Below, piece by piece: positions 12,923-22,343 of a stretch of 64,000 nt of DNA. This DNA comes from Tillus elongatus. Its lineage: Eukaryota > Arthropoda > Insecta > Coleoptera > Cleridae. The DNA is taken from positions 1,860,001-1,924,000 of the forward strand of contig OZ023269.1 of assembly GCA_964006375.1 (NCBI GenBank), given 5' to 3'. Below the pieces are notes generated by a model, which was not told where the DNA came from, searched no databases, and saw only the letters and a list, made by a program, of their open reading frames with translations. Positions within the stretch are counted from its first letter, which is position 1. Each line of letters begins with the position of its first letter. Made by a program: the position numbers and the translations under genes.

Positions 12923-14011
12923 ATGGTTCATTTAACAGAAATGCACAAAATAACCATTCTACAAATGATTGGTTATGGAGATAACACACGGACACAGATG
13001 GAAGTGTCTCGCTTATTTCACGAAAAATTTCCAAATTTGCCGCCTGTATCCCAAGGAACAATTAGCAAAATAGAAAAGCAGTTTCGCGAGCTTGGTCATG
13101 TGAGACAGATAAAAAAAGTAGCTGCCAATGCAGTAAGTGATGATACGAAATTGGATATTACGCTTGAGTTTCAAGAAAACCCACATACTTCTGGTCGACA
13201 AGCAGCCCAACTATTCAACGTTAGCCACACAGCAATTTTTCGAACATTAAAGGAAAGTAAAATGCATCCCTATAAAATGATACCAACTCAGGAGCTCATG
13301 GAGGACGATTTCGATAGGAGAACGTATTTTTGTGAACAAATGATGGCAATGTTAGATAACAATGTGATCCAATTAGAAGATGTTTTGTTTTCTGATGAGA
13401 GCACATTTACACTTCACGGTCATGTTAATCGTCAAAATTGCCGCTATTGGTCTAATGAGAATCCTCATTGGATGAGAGAGGAACATACGCAATATCCTGA
13501 AAAAGTTAATGTTTGGGCAGGAATTGTTGGAAATCATATCGTAGGTCCCTTTTTCATTGATGGCAACTTGAATGGGGATAAATATTTAGAACTGCTCCAA
13601 AATAATGTCGTGCCAACTTTGACAAACTTATATCCAGATCCAGCAAACCCACAAGTTCCTGCCAATAAAATATGGTTTCAGCAAGATGGAGCACCGCCCC
13701 ATTACCAAATCAATGTCCGGCAGTACCTGAACCAAATTTTTCCAAATCGGTGGATAGGGAGGCGCGGATCGATAGAATGGCCAGCACGATCTCCTGATCT
13801 GTCGCTATTAGACTACTTTTTTTGGGGATATGTCAAAAGTATTGTATACAAAACTAAGCCCCTCAACTTAGATGACTTAAAAAGACGAATCACGCTTGCG
13901 ATTAGATCAGTCACGCCTGAGATGTTGAGTAATGTTAGAAGACATTTCTATACCAGATTAGCATGTTGCCAAGATGTTCGTGGCGAGCATTTTGAACATT
14001 TACTACATTGA
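12923..14011 (+). CDS. Tc1/mariner-family transposase, DD41D, intact
   Basis: This nuclear transposase would bind the element's inverted repeats and catalyse excision and insertion at TA. It has 362 residues, a normal length for the family. The N-terminal ~110 residues carry two helix-turn-helix-like regions (VSQGTISKIEKQF near 42-54 and AAQLFNVSHTAIFRTL near 94-109), resembling the DUF4817 type of insect transposases. The DDE domain has the first catalytic Asp at 158 (LFSDEST), the second at 255 (WFQQDGAPPH) and the third at 297 (SPDLSLLDYFFWG). There are 41 residues between the last two, hence DD41D. The C-terminus ends GEHFEHLLH, like related decayed copies in this window. The start is the first ATG after the left repeat and has a favourable AAAATGG context. 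No internal stop or frameshift, so activity is plausible. Confidence 0.97.
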   Translation: MVHLTEMHKITILQMIGYGDNTRTQMEVSRLFHEKFPNLPPVSQGTISKIEKQFRELGHVRQIKKVAANAVSDDTKLDITLEFQENPHTSGRQAAQLFNVSHTAIFRTLKESKMHPYKMIPTQELMEDDFDRRTYFCEQMMAMLDNNVIQLEDVLFSDESTFTLHGHVNRQNCRYWSNENPHWMREEHTQYPEKVNVWAGIVGNHIVGPFFIDGNLNGDKYLELLQNNVVPTLTNLYPDPANPQVPANKIWFQQDGAPPHYQINVRQYLNQIFPNRWIGRRGSIEWPARSPDLSLLDYFFWGYVKSIVYKTKPLNLDDLKRRITLAIRSVTPEMLSNVRRHFYTRLACCQDVRGEHFEHLLH

Positions 14012-14067
14012 CATTAATTTTTTTTTGTTTTTTTAAATTATTAAGAAAAAATCAGTATTTCTTATTA

Positions 14068-14408
14068 GAATTTGTGAAATAAAATAATTTTCTATTTTTA
14101 ATGTTAATTTTTGTAATAAATCTGAAAATACTTAATATTTCCGAAACAGTTGAAGATAGGTATAGGACATTGTACATGAATTATGTCTAGAATTTTCTGA
14201 AGAATCCGAAAAATTAATAATATACAGGGGCTTGTATTTAAAATAAGAAAGTTGGTATTGGCCACTGTCACATGACGCACCCTATATAATTTTTTTTTCT
14301 TGAAAAAGATGCGCAGTTAAAAATACAAATCGACGTGTCCAAGCGTTTTTCCCAACACGTCCTCATTTATCCGTTATCGAATTTATTCCATTTGGCTGTT
14401 CCACACTG
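14068..14408. repeat. Right terminal inverted repeat of the mariner
   Basis: 341 bp, inverted copy of 12,342-12,682. Ends GGCTGTTCCACACTG followed by TA. Confidence 0.97.
14078..14083 (+). terminator. Candidate polyadenylation signal of the transposase
   Basis: AATAAA lies 67 nt after the stop codon, just inside the right inverted repeat. Confidence 0.5.
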
Positions 14409-14546
14409 TATATATAAACATATAAAAATTGAAACTGACCCCGGACATGTATTCTGGGGGGCCTAATTAGCGCTCATTTAAAGAAATTTTTTCAAAATTC
14501 AAAAGTCAGGATCTCCTCATTAGTGAATTTTTTTAAGAAAATTCAC

Positions 14547-14945
14547 TAATAAATTAACTTATCTTTTATGAAGTCCATTTAGATCGTTACAGTAAGTCTG
14601 TAAAAAGTTATCAAATTGGTTTCAGATTTCTATGGCTAGATATTTATTGTGAACTTTTTATGCATTCGCAATTGAGATTGAAAATGTTCAATATAATATC
14701 TTAATGTGAACAAAATGTAACATCAAGTAGTGAATGATTCACTGAATATGTATAAACAAAAACTTCCATGTGACGAGTCCGAGGCTCCTGCCACGGTTTG
14801 GTTCGAGTTCTGGACCTGCTGGTGCATTTACTTGATTTATTTTCTTTTTCCAAAACAAAAAGCAAATAGGCACCTTGAGTACATTGAATTAAAATTTCCC
14901 GCCTCTTTCAACCTATGTTACTTGAGTAAATAAAGCCATACATGA
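14547..14945. other. Unassigned stretch
   Basis: A 67-codon open frame (14,730-14,933, plus) has no recognised motif. No repeat family seen. Confidence 0.4.
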
Positions 14946-15164
14946 TGTAGATACGAAACAAAAAACAGGGTTCACGTACCATATGCCAAGCTTAAAGTGG
15001 CATATAATTCTCCCGATTACCTAGCACCTAGGATTTTCAATCAACTGCCAGAGAGAGTTAGATCATGTAGTAGCCTGTCAGTTTTTAGGGAAGAACTTAA
15101 AAAAATTTTATTGACTGAATGTTTTTATAGTTTAGACGAATTGATTTCTGGACAACATATGTAG
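14946..15164 (+). pseudogene. C-terminal end of a second LINE reverse transcriptase
   Basis: An open segment reads VPYAKLKVAYNSPDYLAPRI, then FNQLPERVR, FREELKKILL and ECFYSLDEL before a stop. This is the characteristic end of CR1/Jockey-type LINE polymerases (a folded NLP motif followed by FK/FREELK...LL). Nothing upstream encodes the palm, so this is a 5'-truncated insertion. The RT fragment at 33,945-34,205 may belong to the same family, because neither matches the LINE at 1.5 kb. Confidence 0.75.
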
Positions 15165-15329
15165 TGATATGTTTGTTTTTTATGCTGTGATTGTTTGTGT
15201 TTAGTTTGTTAATTTTTGTAATTTGTTTATTTTTATTATATTTATTAGTTTCTATTGACTGAATCGCTTTTCAAAACACAAGTCTGGGCTGTTTTAATTT
15301 TCACGTTTACGAAATAGGTCATAGTGTAA

Positions 15330-15365
<36 letters not shown>

Positions 15366-15495
15366 AGGGCGGGAGATTTAAACTAGTGTATGAACGAAAA
15401 CCGGTTCACCGGTAACAATTTAATGCAAACCACGGTGATGTATATGCAAAAACTGATCGAGTAGTCATTGATTTAAATTGACAATTAATCGTTTT
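15165..15495. other. Possible LINE 3' tail and (CT)n run
   Basis: T-rich sequence after the LINE stop may be its 3' UTR. A (TC)n microsatellite occupies about 15,333-15,361. Confidence 0.5.
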
Positions 15496-15625
15496 AGTGA
15501 ATTTTCTTAAAAAAAATTCACTAATGAGGAGATCCCGACTTTTGAATTTTGAAAAAATTTCTTCAAATGACCGCGAACTAGGCCCCCTAGAACACATATC
15601 CGGGGTCCGTTTCAATTTTTATATG

Positions 15626-15626
<1 letters not shown>

Positions 15627-15719
<93 letters not shown>
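15627..15719. repeat. (TA)n microsatellite, about 93 bp
   Basis: Perfect TA array between the left and right blocks of family A copy 6. Confidence 0.98.
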
Positions 15720-15722
<3 letters not shown>

Positions 15723-16512
15723 ACCGATAACTCAAAAAATAATAGGCCGATTTTGACTAAATTTGGTGGAAAAATTCTTATTGCAAATGGCTTGGATAAG
15801 TTCGTTAGCCAGGAAAATCTGCCCAGGTTTTCCCGGAAAATTTTGTGTTTTCTTTCGAAAAAAATTTATATCTCCGGAATTAACAAAGTAAGTGCAACCA
15901 AATTTGGTACGCCGGTTTATGTCCTTATATGTAAGTTACCTACCAAAATTTAGCTATGTAGGTCAAAAGACAAAAAAGTTATAGGCATTTAAAGAAAAAT
16001 AAATTGGGGTTTTCCTCAAAACGTCAAAGTTGCGATTTAAAACGTCAAAATCGGCAACATTCAGGCAAAGAACTTGAATCTAATACGGGATATGGAAATC
16101 AAATGTCTCAAGAAGGATCTTTTACAAACTCTGAAGTCTTAGTTTCAACCGTCATTGTCTTTCATTTTACTAAAATGTTTCCAGAAAATTCATTTCAAAT
16201 AGACCCTTCTCTGATGCTTGGCAGTAGCCTTAGCTTTAGAGTTTATCGTTTAATGGTATATAATTTTTGTCGAATTTTCGTAAAAAATCAATAAAGCTCA
16301 ATATATCCGTTATTATACAAGATATGAAGAAAATTTGTATATATTAATTATAGGGTGTCTTGAGCTACATCTTAAAAAAATATTTCTACAATCACAGAAA
16401 GGCCCATAAGTCGTTGGTGATACAAATTTTCTTTTTTTTTAATCAAACACGCCTTATGTTATTGCATTTTTGAATTTTTCAGCGATGCATGTTTGTAAGA
16501 AAAGAAATTGGG

Positions 16513-16827
16513 GACGCAGCAAGTGCGTTATGGTAGCGAATTTTCATTAAATGCTTCAAATTTGAATAGCTCAATTTGCTATTAACCTATAAGGTTGACC
16601 AAGAAACGAGTTTTTCCGGGAACACTTTAAGTTTACTTTTGGAAATTTTTGTACATTTTCACACAATAAAGTTATTTTTATGAAACATGGCACATTGTTT
16701 TTACTATATATGTTATACTGGTAACCAAAATTGATGCCTGCTTTCTTAAAAAGGAAACACACATATTTGCAATTAAAAACATTTTAATGAAAATTCACTA
16801 CCATAACGCACTTGCTGCGTCCAAAGT
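16513..16827. repeat. Family A end unit with inverted termini
   Basis: About 315 bp whose two ends are inverted copies of the family A right end (GGACGCAGCAAGTGCGTTAT...). The same unit occurs within copies 5, 9, 10 and 14 and alone at 24,205-24,512, so it looks like a MITE made of two facing right ends. Confidence 0.8.
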
Positions 16828-17089
16828 TTTTTAAAAACCGATCGATTGATAAATCATTCAGAGTTGAACGTTGCAAACGAAAACCCGTTAACCAATCGAC
16901 CAATTATAATTTAAAGCTAAAATCGCGAGGACAGTTCTATAAATCGGATCTCACAGTCATTTAAATTATCTTTAGACCGCAAAGTAAAAGATCCGGGTTG
17001 CGTTCGACGTTGCTGAAGGTAAATATATATTTTGACGTTTTGGAGCAAAGGTATAAGGCATAATCATGTTCCGCTGAACGCAACTGAAG

Positions 17090-18060
17090 TCTTTTTTCAT
17101 AAAAATGCTTAGAACCACTCCTGGATTCGTAAACCATGATAGAAATGTCGTGGTTTCAACCAGAAAAAAAGTTAGGACACTCGGGGTGAATAGGCGGATG
17201 TTTGGCGACGAAGAAGATTAAAAGGAAATATAAACGCAAAATAGCTTAGGCGGACTTCTAAAATATGTTTGTTTTTCACATTTCGCAGTTATATGTACTT
17301 CCTTTTAATCTTGTTTACCTCGCACAGCACCCCTATTCGCACAGTGTTCCGTTAACTTTCTTTAGGGTTAAAACCGTGACACATCTCTTTTGTTTTATGC
17401 ATATAGAGGTATTCTAAGCACATTCAAAAAATTAGAGGTGGTTCTAAGCATATTGAAAGAAGTATCAGAAAGCAGACATCCCCTCCGCTGTTCAACCACC
17501 CCTTTATAAAAGTCCGGGGGAAGAAATAATAATCTCTGTGAAAGACCTGAATTAGAAAACGAATGGAAGGAAAGACCACATTATACAACGCAACTACGCG
17601 AAAGTCATAGGGAAAATATCTCTGGGAAAAAGACGATATGACCCAGAAGAAAGCCTTGGTCGGGGGGTGATAGGTAGTGGGTTTTCTCTCCTTCCCTTGG
17701 ACTTCTGCGGGTTGTACATTGTAATGTGGTTTTCCATTCCCGTAGATTATTAATTGAGACAATGGGCAGCTTTTAGGAAGACACGAAGATGGGTTATAGG
17801 GCTTGTTGGATGGGGTGCTGGGGTCTGTTTATCTTTCCTCGGGCTTCCATTTTTCACATTTTGCATTTATATTCCCTTTTCACTTTCTTCCTCGCCCAGC
17901 ACCCACCCCTAAGTCGCTGCGGGTACCAAAAATCTCTCGCTTGTTGAAACCACAATATTTCCCTTGTGATTTATGTAAACAGGGGTGGTTCTAAGCATAT
18001 TTCTGAAATAGTTTTCATGAAGCTGACCGTGGGATAATCTACAAATTTGCCGTTATTCCT
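17090..18060. repeat. Fold-back family copy, diverged
   Basis: Contains CAGCACCCCTATTCGCAC, TTCCTTTTAATCTTG and CTCGCCCAGCACCCA-type arms in both orientations. It ends near 18,035-18,060 with ATAATCTACAAATTTGCCG, a diverged copy of the family terminus (TAATCTGCAAATTTACC at 61 kb). Confidence 0.6.
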
Positions 18061-18171
18061 AAGATGTGTTCACAGTACATTATTGTCAGAATACATCTAG
18101 CCTTACAATCACAGTACACTTGCATAATGTGTGTAATAACTTAACATACCATTTCTTTTTGGTTGTTTTAG

Positions 18172-18332
18172 CTCAAGCATTGAACAGCTGCAACTGTCTG
18201 ATTTGGGCATTACGATGCCTTGAAAGAATGTTCAACTTTTTAAGATGGGAATGGAATCAGTTCATGGGTAGAAGATGGTTAGGTAGAAGGAGGAGGCCCA
18301 GGAGGAGGCGCCTAGATTTTGAAGAGGCTTAG
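18172..18332 (+). CDS. Candidate last exon, Arg-rich C-terminus
   Basis: A convincing acceptor (pyrimidine-rich TTTCTTTTTGGTTGTTTTAG, then CTCAAG) precedes an open segment entered in phase 1. It encodes an aromatic and cysteine-rich stretch (CNCLIWALRCLERM), then GRRWLGRRRRPRRRR, and stops after LDFEEA. Local GC is clearly higher than in the surrounding DNA and no repeat overlaps it. The Arg-rich run could bind nucleic acid or act in nuclear or membrane targeting. The protein is not recognised. The phase agrees with the candidate exons at 10.1-10.5 kb, which would imply a 7.7-kb intron containing family A copies and the mariner. Confidence 0.3.
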
Positions 18333-18394
18333 TTATCAAACCTGGGTATTACATGTATTTATTAATAACTAAAACAGTTACATATGTTTTACCT

Positions 18395-18511
18395 GTATTA
18401 ATGCATACCCAGATGAGTTGTCATTAATTTAAGTTTCTTAAAATTAGTTCTTGTATTTATTCATACCCAGATGAGTTATCATTAATTTGAGTTTTTGAAA
18501 ATTAGTTCTTC
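18395..18511. repeat. Direct duplication, about 58 bp twice
   Basis: CATACCCAGATGAGTTGTCA and CATACCCAGATGAGTTATCA start two adjacent copies that end AAAATTAGTTCTT. Confidence 0.85.
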
Positions 18512-18997
18512 AGCAGTAAATTATTCAAAATATAAGAACGTTTTTTTTTACAAAAGGAAATTTACTATATTTATAAGAAGTGACTGAAACAAACAATCTA
18601 TGTGGGCTTTATTTGTTTACCATGATTGCTAATTTAAAAAGAAGGTTGTCCATTGCGGTGGTTTCCAGTTGCCTTGAATGAGAATGAGATATATTATGCC
18701 ATAAAAAAACAGCAGGTAATGTGGAAATTAATATTTGGTAGTTTAAAACCATTAAAAGAAGAGGTTTGTTGGACATCGGCATCAGTTGCTTCCGTTACGT
18801 CGCCTCTTGTCTTACAATGGGAAGGAGATTCGTCGGACCTATTTGTTTTGCCTCTGGGGTCAAGGCAACAAACAATTTTTGCCGCATCTTAGTTTTTTTA
18901 CTGAAGATGAAGTTAGTTATAAAAAAATTTACGTAGGGATGTAACCTTTTTTACCTCTTAGTTTTGTAAACGCTGTTCTCTAAATTAAAATTCTAAT
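18512..18997. other. Unassigned stretch
   Basis: An open frame of 79 codons (18,653-18,892, plus) has no recognised motif. Otherwise nothing seen. Confidence 0.4.
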
Positions 18998-19510
18998 ATG
19001 AGAGTTCTGTGGCTGTCGCACTTCCTCCTCCTCGTAAACGGAACGATATTTCGGAAGGGGGGTATGAGGTACAGGGCTATTGGGACGACATTGTCATCAT
19101 AGTCCGAGGAAAAGTCACACAGGCAGTGTGGGAGCGCATGCAGACTGCACTGAAAGTGGTGGAAGGGTGGACGGTTGATCAATGGCTCGGGATGACCTTA
19201 GCCGTCACTAGGCGGCTATATGGAAAAACGTGAGCATTAAGACCTAGTATGGCCCACTGTCTGTACACAAGGGTGGTCAGACCATCGTTAACATACGCGG
19301 CACTGGTCTGGTGGCCTAAGGTAACACAATCCAGTGCCAAACAAAAACTAGGCAAGATCCAAAGGATGGCTTGCCTAGGCATCACAGGGGCCATGTCTTC
19401 AACCCCAACAGCCGCCATGGAGGTGTTGCTGGATCTGACACCCCCACCCCATACACTTAGTTATTATGGGGGAGGCCAGGCTAGGACTATACAGACTAGC
19501 CTGCAATGGT
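18998..19510 (+). pseudogene. LINE reverse transcriptase, C-terminal part, frameshifted
   Basis: One frame gives GYWDDIVIIVRG, which aligns with the RT catalytic box GYADDIVI; here Ala is replaced by Trp. This is followed by KVVEGW. A second frame (19,249-19,512) gives the thumb and connection region (YTRVVRPSLTYAALVWWPK, IQRMACLGITGAM, MEVLLDLTP). At least two frameshifts are needed, one near 19,000 and one near 19,455. Not functional. Confidence 0.85.
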
Positions 19511-20227
19511 AGACTGAAGATCAACACAGGCTTCAGCGGCCACTGCAAAATTCACGAGATCGTGAAGGAGCCCATGCTTGAAATGAGGTCAGACTTCGCG
19601 AGCCCGCGAACGTGCAGGGAAAACAACTTTACAGTGGAAATCTCCGACCACCAGGCATGGCGGGAGGAGACGCCGGGCATACCACGGGGCGCGCTCGTTT
19701 GGTTCACGGACGGATCCAGTGGGGAGCGTGGGACGGGGGCAGGTGTTTATTCAGAAGGACCGAGGGTAAGTCATAGTATTTCCCTCGGAGCCCACGCAAC
19801 GGTGTTTCAGGCCGAAATGTACGCCATCCTGCACTGTGTGCGGGAGAACAAGAGGAGGGGCTACACCAACAAGCGGATCCTCATAGCCACAGACAGCCAG
19901 GCAGCCCTTAAGGCACTAAGTAGCCCACGGGTAAATTCCTGGCTGGTGGGTGAGTGCCGAGACGAGACGAGCGACCTGGCTGCGCAGAATGAAGTGACCC
20001 TCATCTGGGTGCCGGGTCACTCTGGGGTCAAAGGCAATGAAGAAGCTGACAGTCTCGCGAAGAGAGGGTCAGCAGAACCATTTATGGGACCAGAAAAGGC
20101 TCTGGGCGTGACAAAGAGCACTACCAGGGGAGCCATTAAGTCCTGGGTCAGAAACCAACACAAGGTGTACTGGGCGGACTGTCCAAGGCTCAGACATGGG
20201 AAGTCAATAATTGACGGACCCAGTTGA
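19466..20227 (+). pseudogene. LINE RNase H domain
   Basis: RNase H would remove the RNA strand after reverse transcription. A 253-codon open frame keeps the catalytic set: Asp in WFTDGSSGERG, Glu in VFQAEMYAIL, Asp in IATDSQAALKAL, and the C-terminal GHSGVKGNEEAD. The frame closes with TGA after IIDGPS, but downstream sequence continues the same protein (RAVELLNIGRGQL, 20,237-20,509) with a CRLCGKGEEPAQHILCEC zinc-knuckle-like motif. The stop is therefore premature. The minus-strand copy at 25.9 kb has a TGA at the same codon, so it probably predates both copies. Confidence 0.88.
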
Positions 20228-20236
20228 AAGAGAGCT

Positions 20237-20509
20237 GTGGAGCTGCTAAATATTGGCAGAGGACAGCTCAGAAACACAACAGGTCTCTTGACGGGACACG
20301 TGGCCGTCAAGAAACACCTGCATAAATCGGGGCGGTTCGAAGGGGATCTCGCATGCAGACTCTGTGGCAAGGGGGAGGAACCAGCCCAGCACATCTTGTG
20401 CGAGTGTAAAGCTCTGGACCGCAAAAGACAACTGATTTACGGTCAGTCTAGACCGGAGACAGAGCAATATAAAACTTCACCCTACCAATGGCTGTACAGA
20501 CTAGTTTAA
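20237..20509 (+). pseudogene. LINE C-terminal zinc-knuckle segment
   Basis: Continuation of the LINE polyprotein beyond the TGA. The motif C-x2-C...H-x4-C (CRLCGKGEEPAQHILCEC) is usual at the end of R1/I-type proteins and helps target binding. Ends at a natural stop after LYRLV, then the 3' UTR. Confidence 0.85.
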
Positions 20510-20690
20510 GGCACAGTGATTTTGGAATGGGTGGAGTAAGACTAAGGATATGCACAATCAACCAAAGGTTGCAGTGCTATCGGGGCGGCGAGGCCGTGGA
20601 TGAGCCCTGAGGGAAAAAAATACAAAAATATGATCAGGCAATAAATGGCATATTGATATGTCCGACACCAATCATGATTCTCATCTTATA

Positions 20691-21105
20691 CAGTGTGGAA
20701 AACAGCCAAGCGGAATAAGTTCACTGCCTCAATTATTGTGCATATTTACAAAAAAAAACCGTAACACGTCAATTTTAGATTCAAAAACAACATCCTGCAA
20801 CGTGAAAACTTCACCCCCACATTCTACCCTCTTCAAGTGACAGTTGCAACTACCAAATTTTTAAATAAGATGTAGCGACTTGTGATACCCGACTTGAAAG
20901 ATGTCTTGATTCGCTATTCAAAAATACTATGGTTTTAAAATTTTCTGGCTATTGTAACGATCCTCACCTTCATATTCAGCGATTTGGAAAAAATAATGTG
21001 CTGGTGCTCCATCCTGCTGAAACCATATTACGTTTGCTCGATCAGGAGTTGCTATCAATAAAAAAGGTACCAATGACATGGTTTCCAACCAGTGATGTAA
21101 AATTA
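20691..21105 (-). pseudogene. Decayed relative of the DD41D mariner
   Basis: The plus-strand start CAGTGTGGAAAACAGCCAAG after a TA dinucleotide is a diverged copy of the terminal inverted repeat of the intact element. On the minus strand, 20,930-21,105 encodes GNHVIGTFFIDSNS and WFQQDGAPAHY, followed by stop-riddled FPNR and GS segments. These align in order with GNHIVGPFFIDG, WFQQDGAPPHY and FPNRWIGRRGS of the intact transposase. About 30 codons between the first two blocks are deleted, and the 5' part is absent. An old, dead copy. Confidence 0.85.
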
Positions 21106-21200
21106 GTGTAATTTAGATTTTTGGTAATTTAATTACCAAAATTAATTACCGTGGTAATAAATTTGTGTCGAGAATTACTGCGGTAATTTGCCTTAATATA
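21106..21200. repeat. TTAATTACC-rich inverted motif
   Basis: Clustered GGTAATTTAATTACC, AATTAATTACC and GGTAATTTGCC elements in both orientations look like the subterminal repeats of a DNA transposon end, but I see no partner end. Confidence 0.35.
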
Positions 21201-21759
21201 TTTTTATTTCCACATCCTCAATCCGTGTAGAAGTATGGCGCCGACGAAAAAAATGTAAAAAATTTTTTTCGCTTACACGTAAAAAATGTCAAAACCCATA
21301 GAAAACATGATTTAGGAACGAATTGTTTTGTGTCTGTCGGTCTGTGGCCACGATAGCATCCGTCAAACGAACGGTTCGGATTGTTTTTAGGTAAAATCGC
21401 TCCAGAGGATAGGGGATGGATGGGGGATGATTTGGTGAAAATTGACATTTTTTTCGTTAAAACTCTAGTAACGTAACTTTTGTTTATTATAAAACTTTTA
21501 ATTTGATCAAACATCTGGTATTCTGTGCTGAATAAATTAAGGGTTGAATGTGTGGGGGTGGAGTATTGGTGACACGAATTTCGAATATTATTTACTAAAA
21601 TGGCGTAACAAGTCTCAAAACATATAGAAAACTTGATTCTAGAAATACATTTTTTTCATCTGTCGGTCTGTCTGTTAGTAGGCGCAATAACTTTCCAACG
21701 AATTGAGATATCATCTTCAAATTTGGTATCCACCCGACAAAGGAACATCAATTAATAAA
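21201..21759. repeat. Two diverged copies of a TCTGTCGGTCTG repeat
   Basis: 21,235-21,480 and 21,597-21,735 share CATAGAAAAC(A/T)TGATT, then TCTGTCGGTCTG, then a GATATCATCTTC-like or CACGATAGCATC-like part. No coding frame. Confidence 0.55.
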
Positions 21760-22266
21760 TATTAATCTCATTATTAACAGGGCAGTAATAATCAGAAAAA
21801 ATAGTTTCTAATATTAATATGGAATTTAATAAATCTATAAATTCAAGACCTTAAGAGAAGCATGTATCAACAAATTAAGTGTCTGGCCATTTATGGTATC
21901 TGTTTAGTTCTTTCTGTCAAAGGCTACAACAGTTATACACATACTTTATTAGTCATTTTCCAATAACTATAAATCCAACACTATTCATCCACGAATTCAT
22001 CATTACGTTTCCCCCTGAGGGTATCTGTCTTTCAGATTAACTTATTCCATCTTTATTCGCTTTGCTTGTAAGATGATTTAGCTAAAGAAAGTAATTTAAC
22101 AAGCACATGTTTCGAAGACACAGGTTTTAAATTTCTAAGATATTACTAGGTGGGCGTCATTAAATTTTGTTAATAAATTTATTTATGATGCGGATACGCA
22201 TTAGCTAATAAATTTAGAAGATAGCAAGAAGTTGAACGCAATACTTTATTAGTTTATTTACAGATA

Positions 22267-22269
<3 letters not shown>
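21760..22269. other. Unassigned AT-rich stretch
   Basis: No repeat or gene signature seen. Confidence 0.4.

Positions 22270-22339
<70 letters not shown>
22270..22339. repeat. (TA)n microsatellite left of the hAT-like element
   Basis: Perfect alternating TA ending at the hAT-like terminus. Confidence 0.97.

Positions 22340-22343
<4 letters not shown>

Larger units (their letters stand above)
12342..14408 (+). mobile_element. Complete Tc1/mariner transposon, DD41D type
   Basis: The element is 2,067 bp, flanked by TA on both sides inside a family A (TA)n array. Its inverted repeats are 341 bp each and nearly identical: a few single-base mismatches are visible, including the outermost base (T at 12,342 where the other end implies C). 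The outer end reads CAGTGTGGAACAGCC on the right side. The single open frame is intact. Tc1/mariner elements move by cut and paste into TA dinucleotides. Long repeats with so few differences point to recent insertion. Confidence 0.97.
11107..14546 (-). repeat. Family A copy 5, long form, host of the mariner insertion
   Basis: Minus-oriented. The left block is at 14,417-14,546, the (TA)n array is split by the transposon at 12,342-14,408, the right block and long internal part occupy about 11,430-12,250, and the end unit 11,107-11,425 has GGACGCAGCAAGTGCGTTAT at one end and its inverted counterpart at the other. Without the mariner it is about 1.37 kb, the same layout as copy 6. Confidence 0.82.
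15496..16830 (+). repeat. Family A copy 6, best full-length long form
   Basis: Starts TTTTAGTGAATTTTC with the left hairpin, then the left block ending GGTCCGTTTCAATTTTTATATG, (TA)n at 15,627-15,719, and the right block CACACCGATAACTC. A long internal part follows (GGGGTTTTCCTCAAAACGTC, AATATATCCGTTATTATAC), then the end unit 16,513-16,827 bounded by GGACGCAGCAAGTGCGTTAT and its inverted counterpart. Length about 1,335 bp. No conserved open frame; non-autonomous by appearance. Confidence 0.85.
18998..20620 (+). mobile_element. R1/I-type LINE fragment with RNase H
   Basis: Truncated copy holding the end of the RT, the RNase H domain, a zinc-knuckle tail and the 3' UTR. The UTR ends in GGGGCGGCGAGGCCGTGGAT and GAGCCCTGAG followed by A-rich sequence. 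RNase H in a LINE is known from the R1, I, LOA and related clades common in arthropods. Related copies lie at 25,574-26,537 (minus) and 6,361-6,420 (minus, tail only). Confidence 0.9.

Noticed and set aside
12905..13211. Minus-strand open frame within the transposase gene
   Set aside because: Shadow of the 362-codon transposase frame on the other strand.
21218..21514. 98-codon minus-strand frame
   Set aside because: Lies within a non-coding TCTGTCGGTCTG repeat present twice, with the frame not conserved in the second copy.
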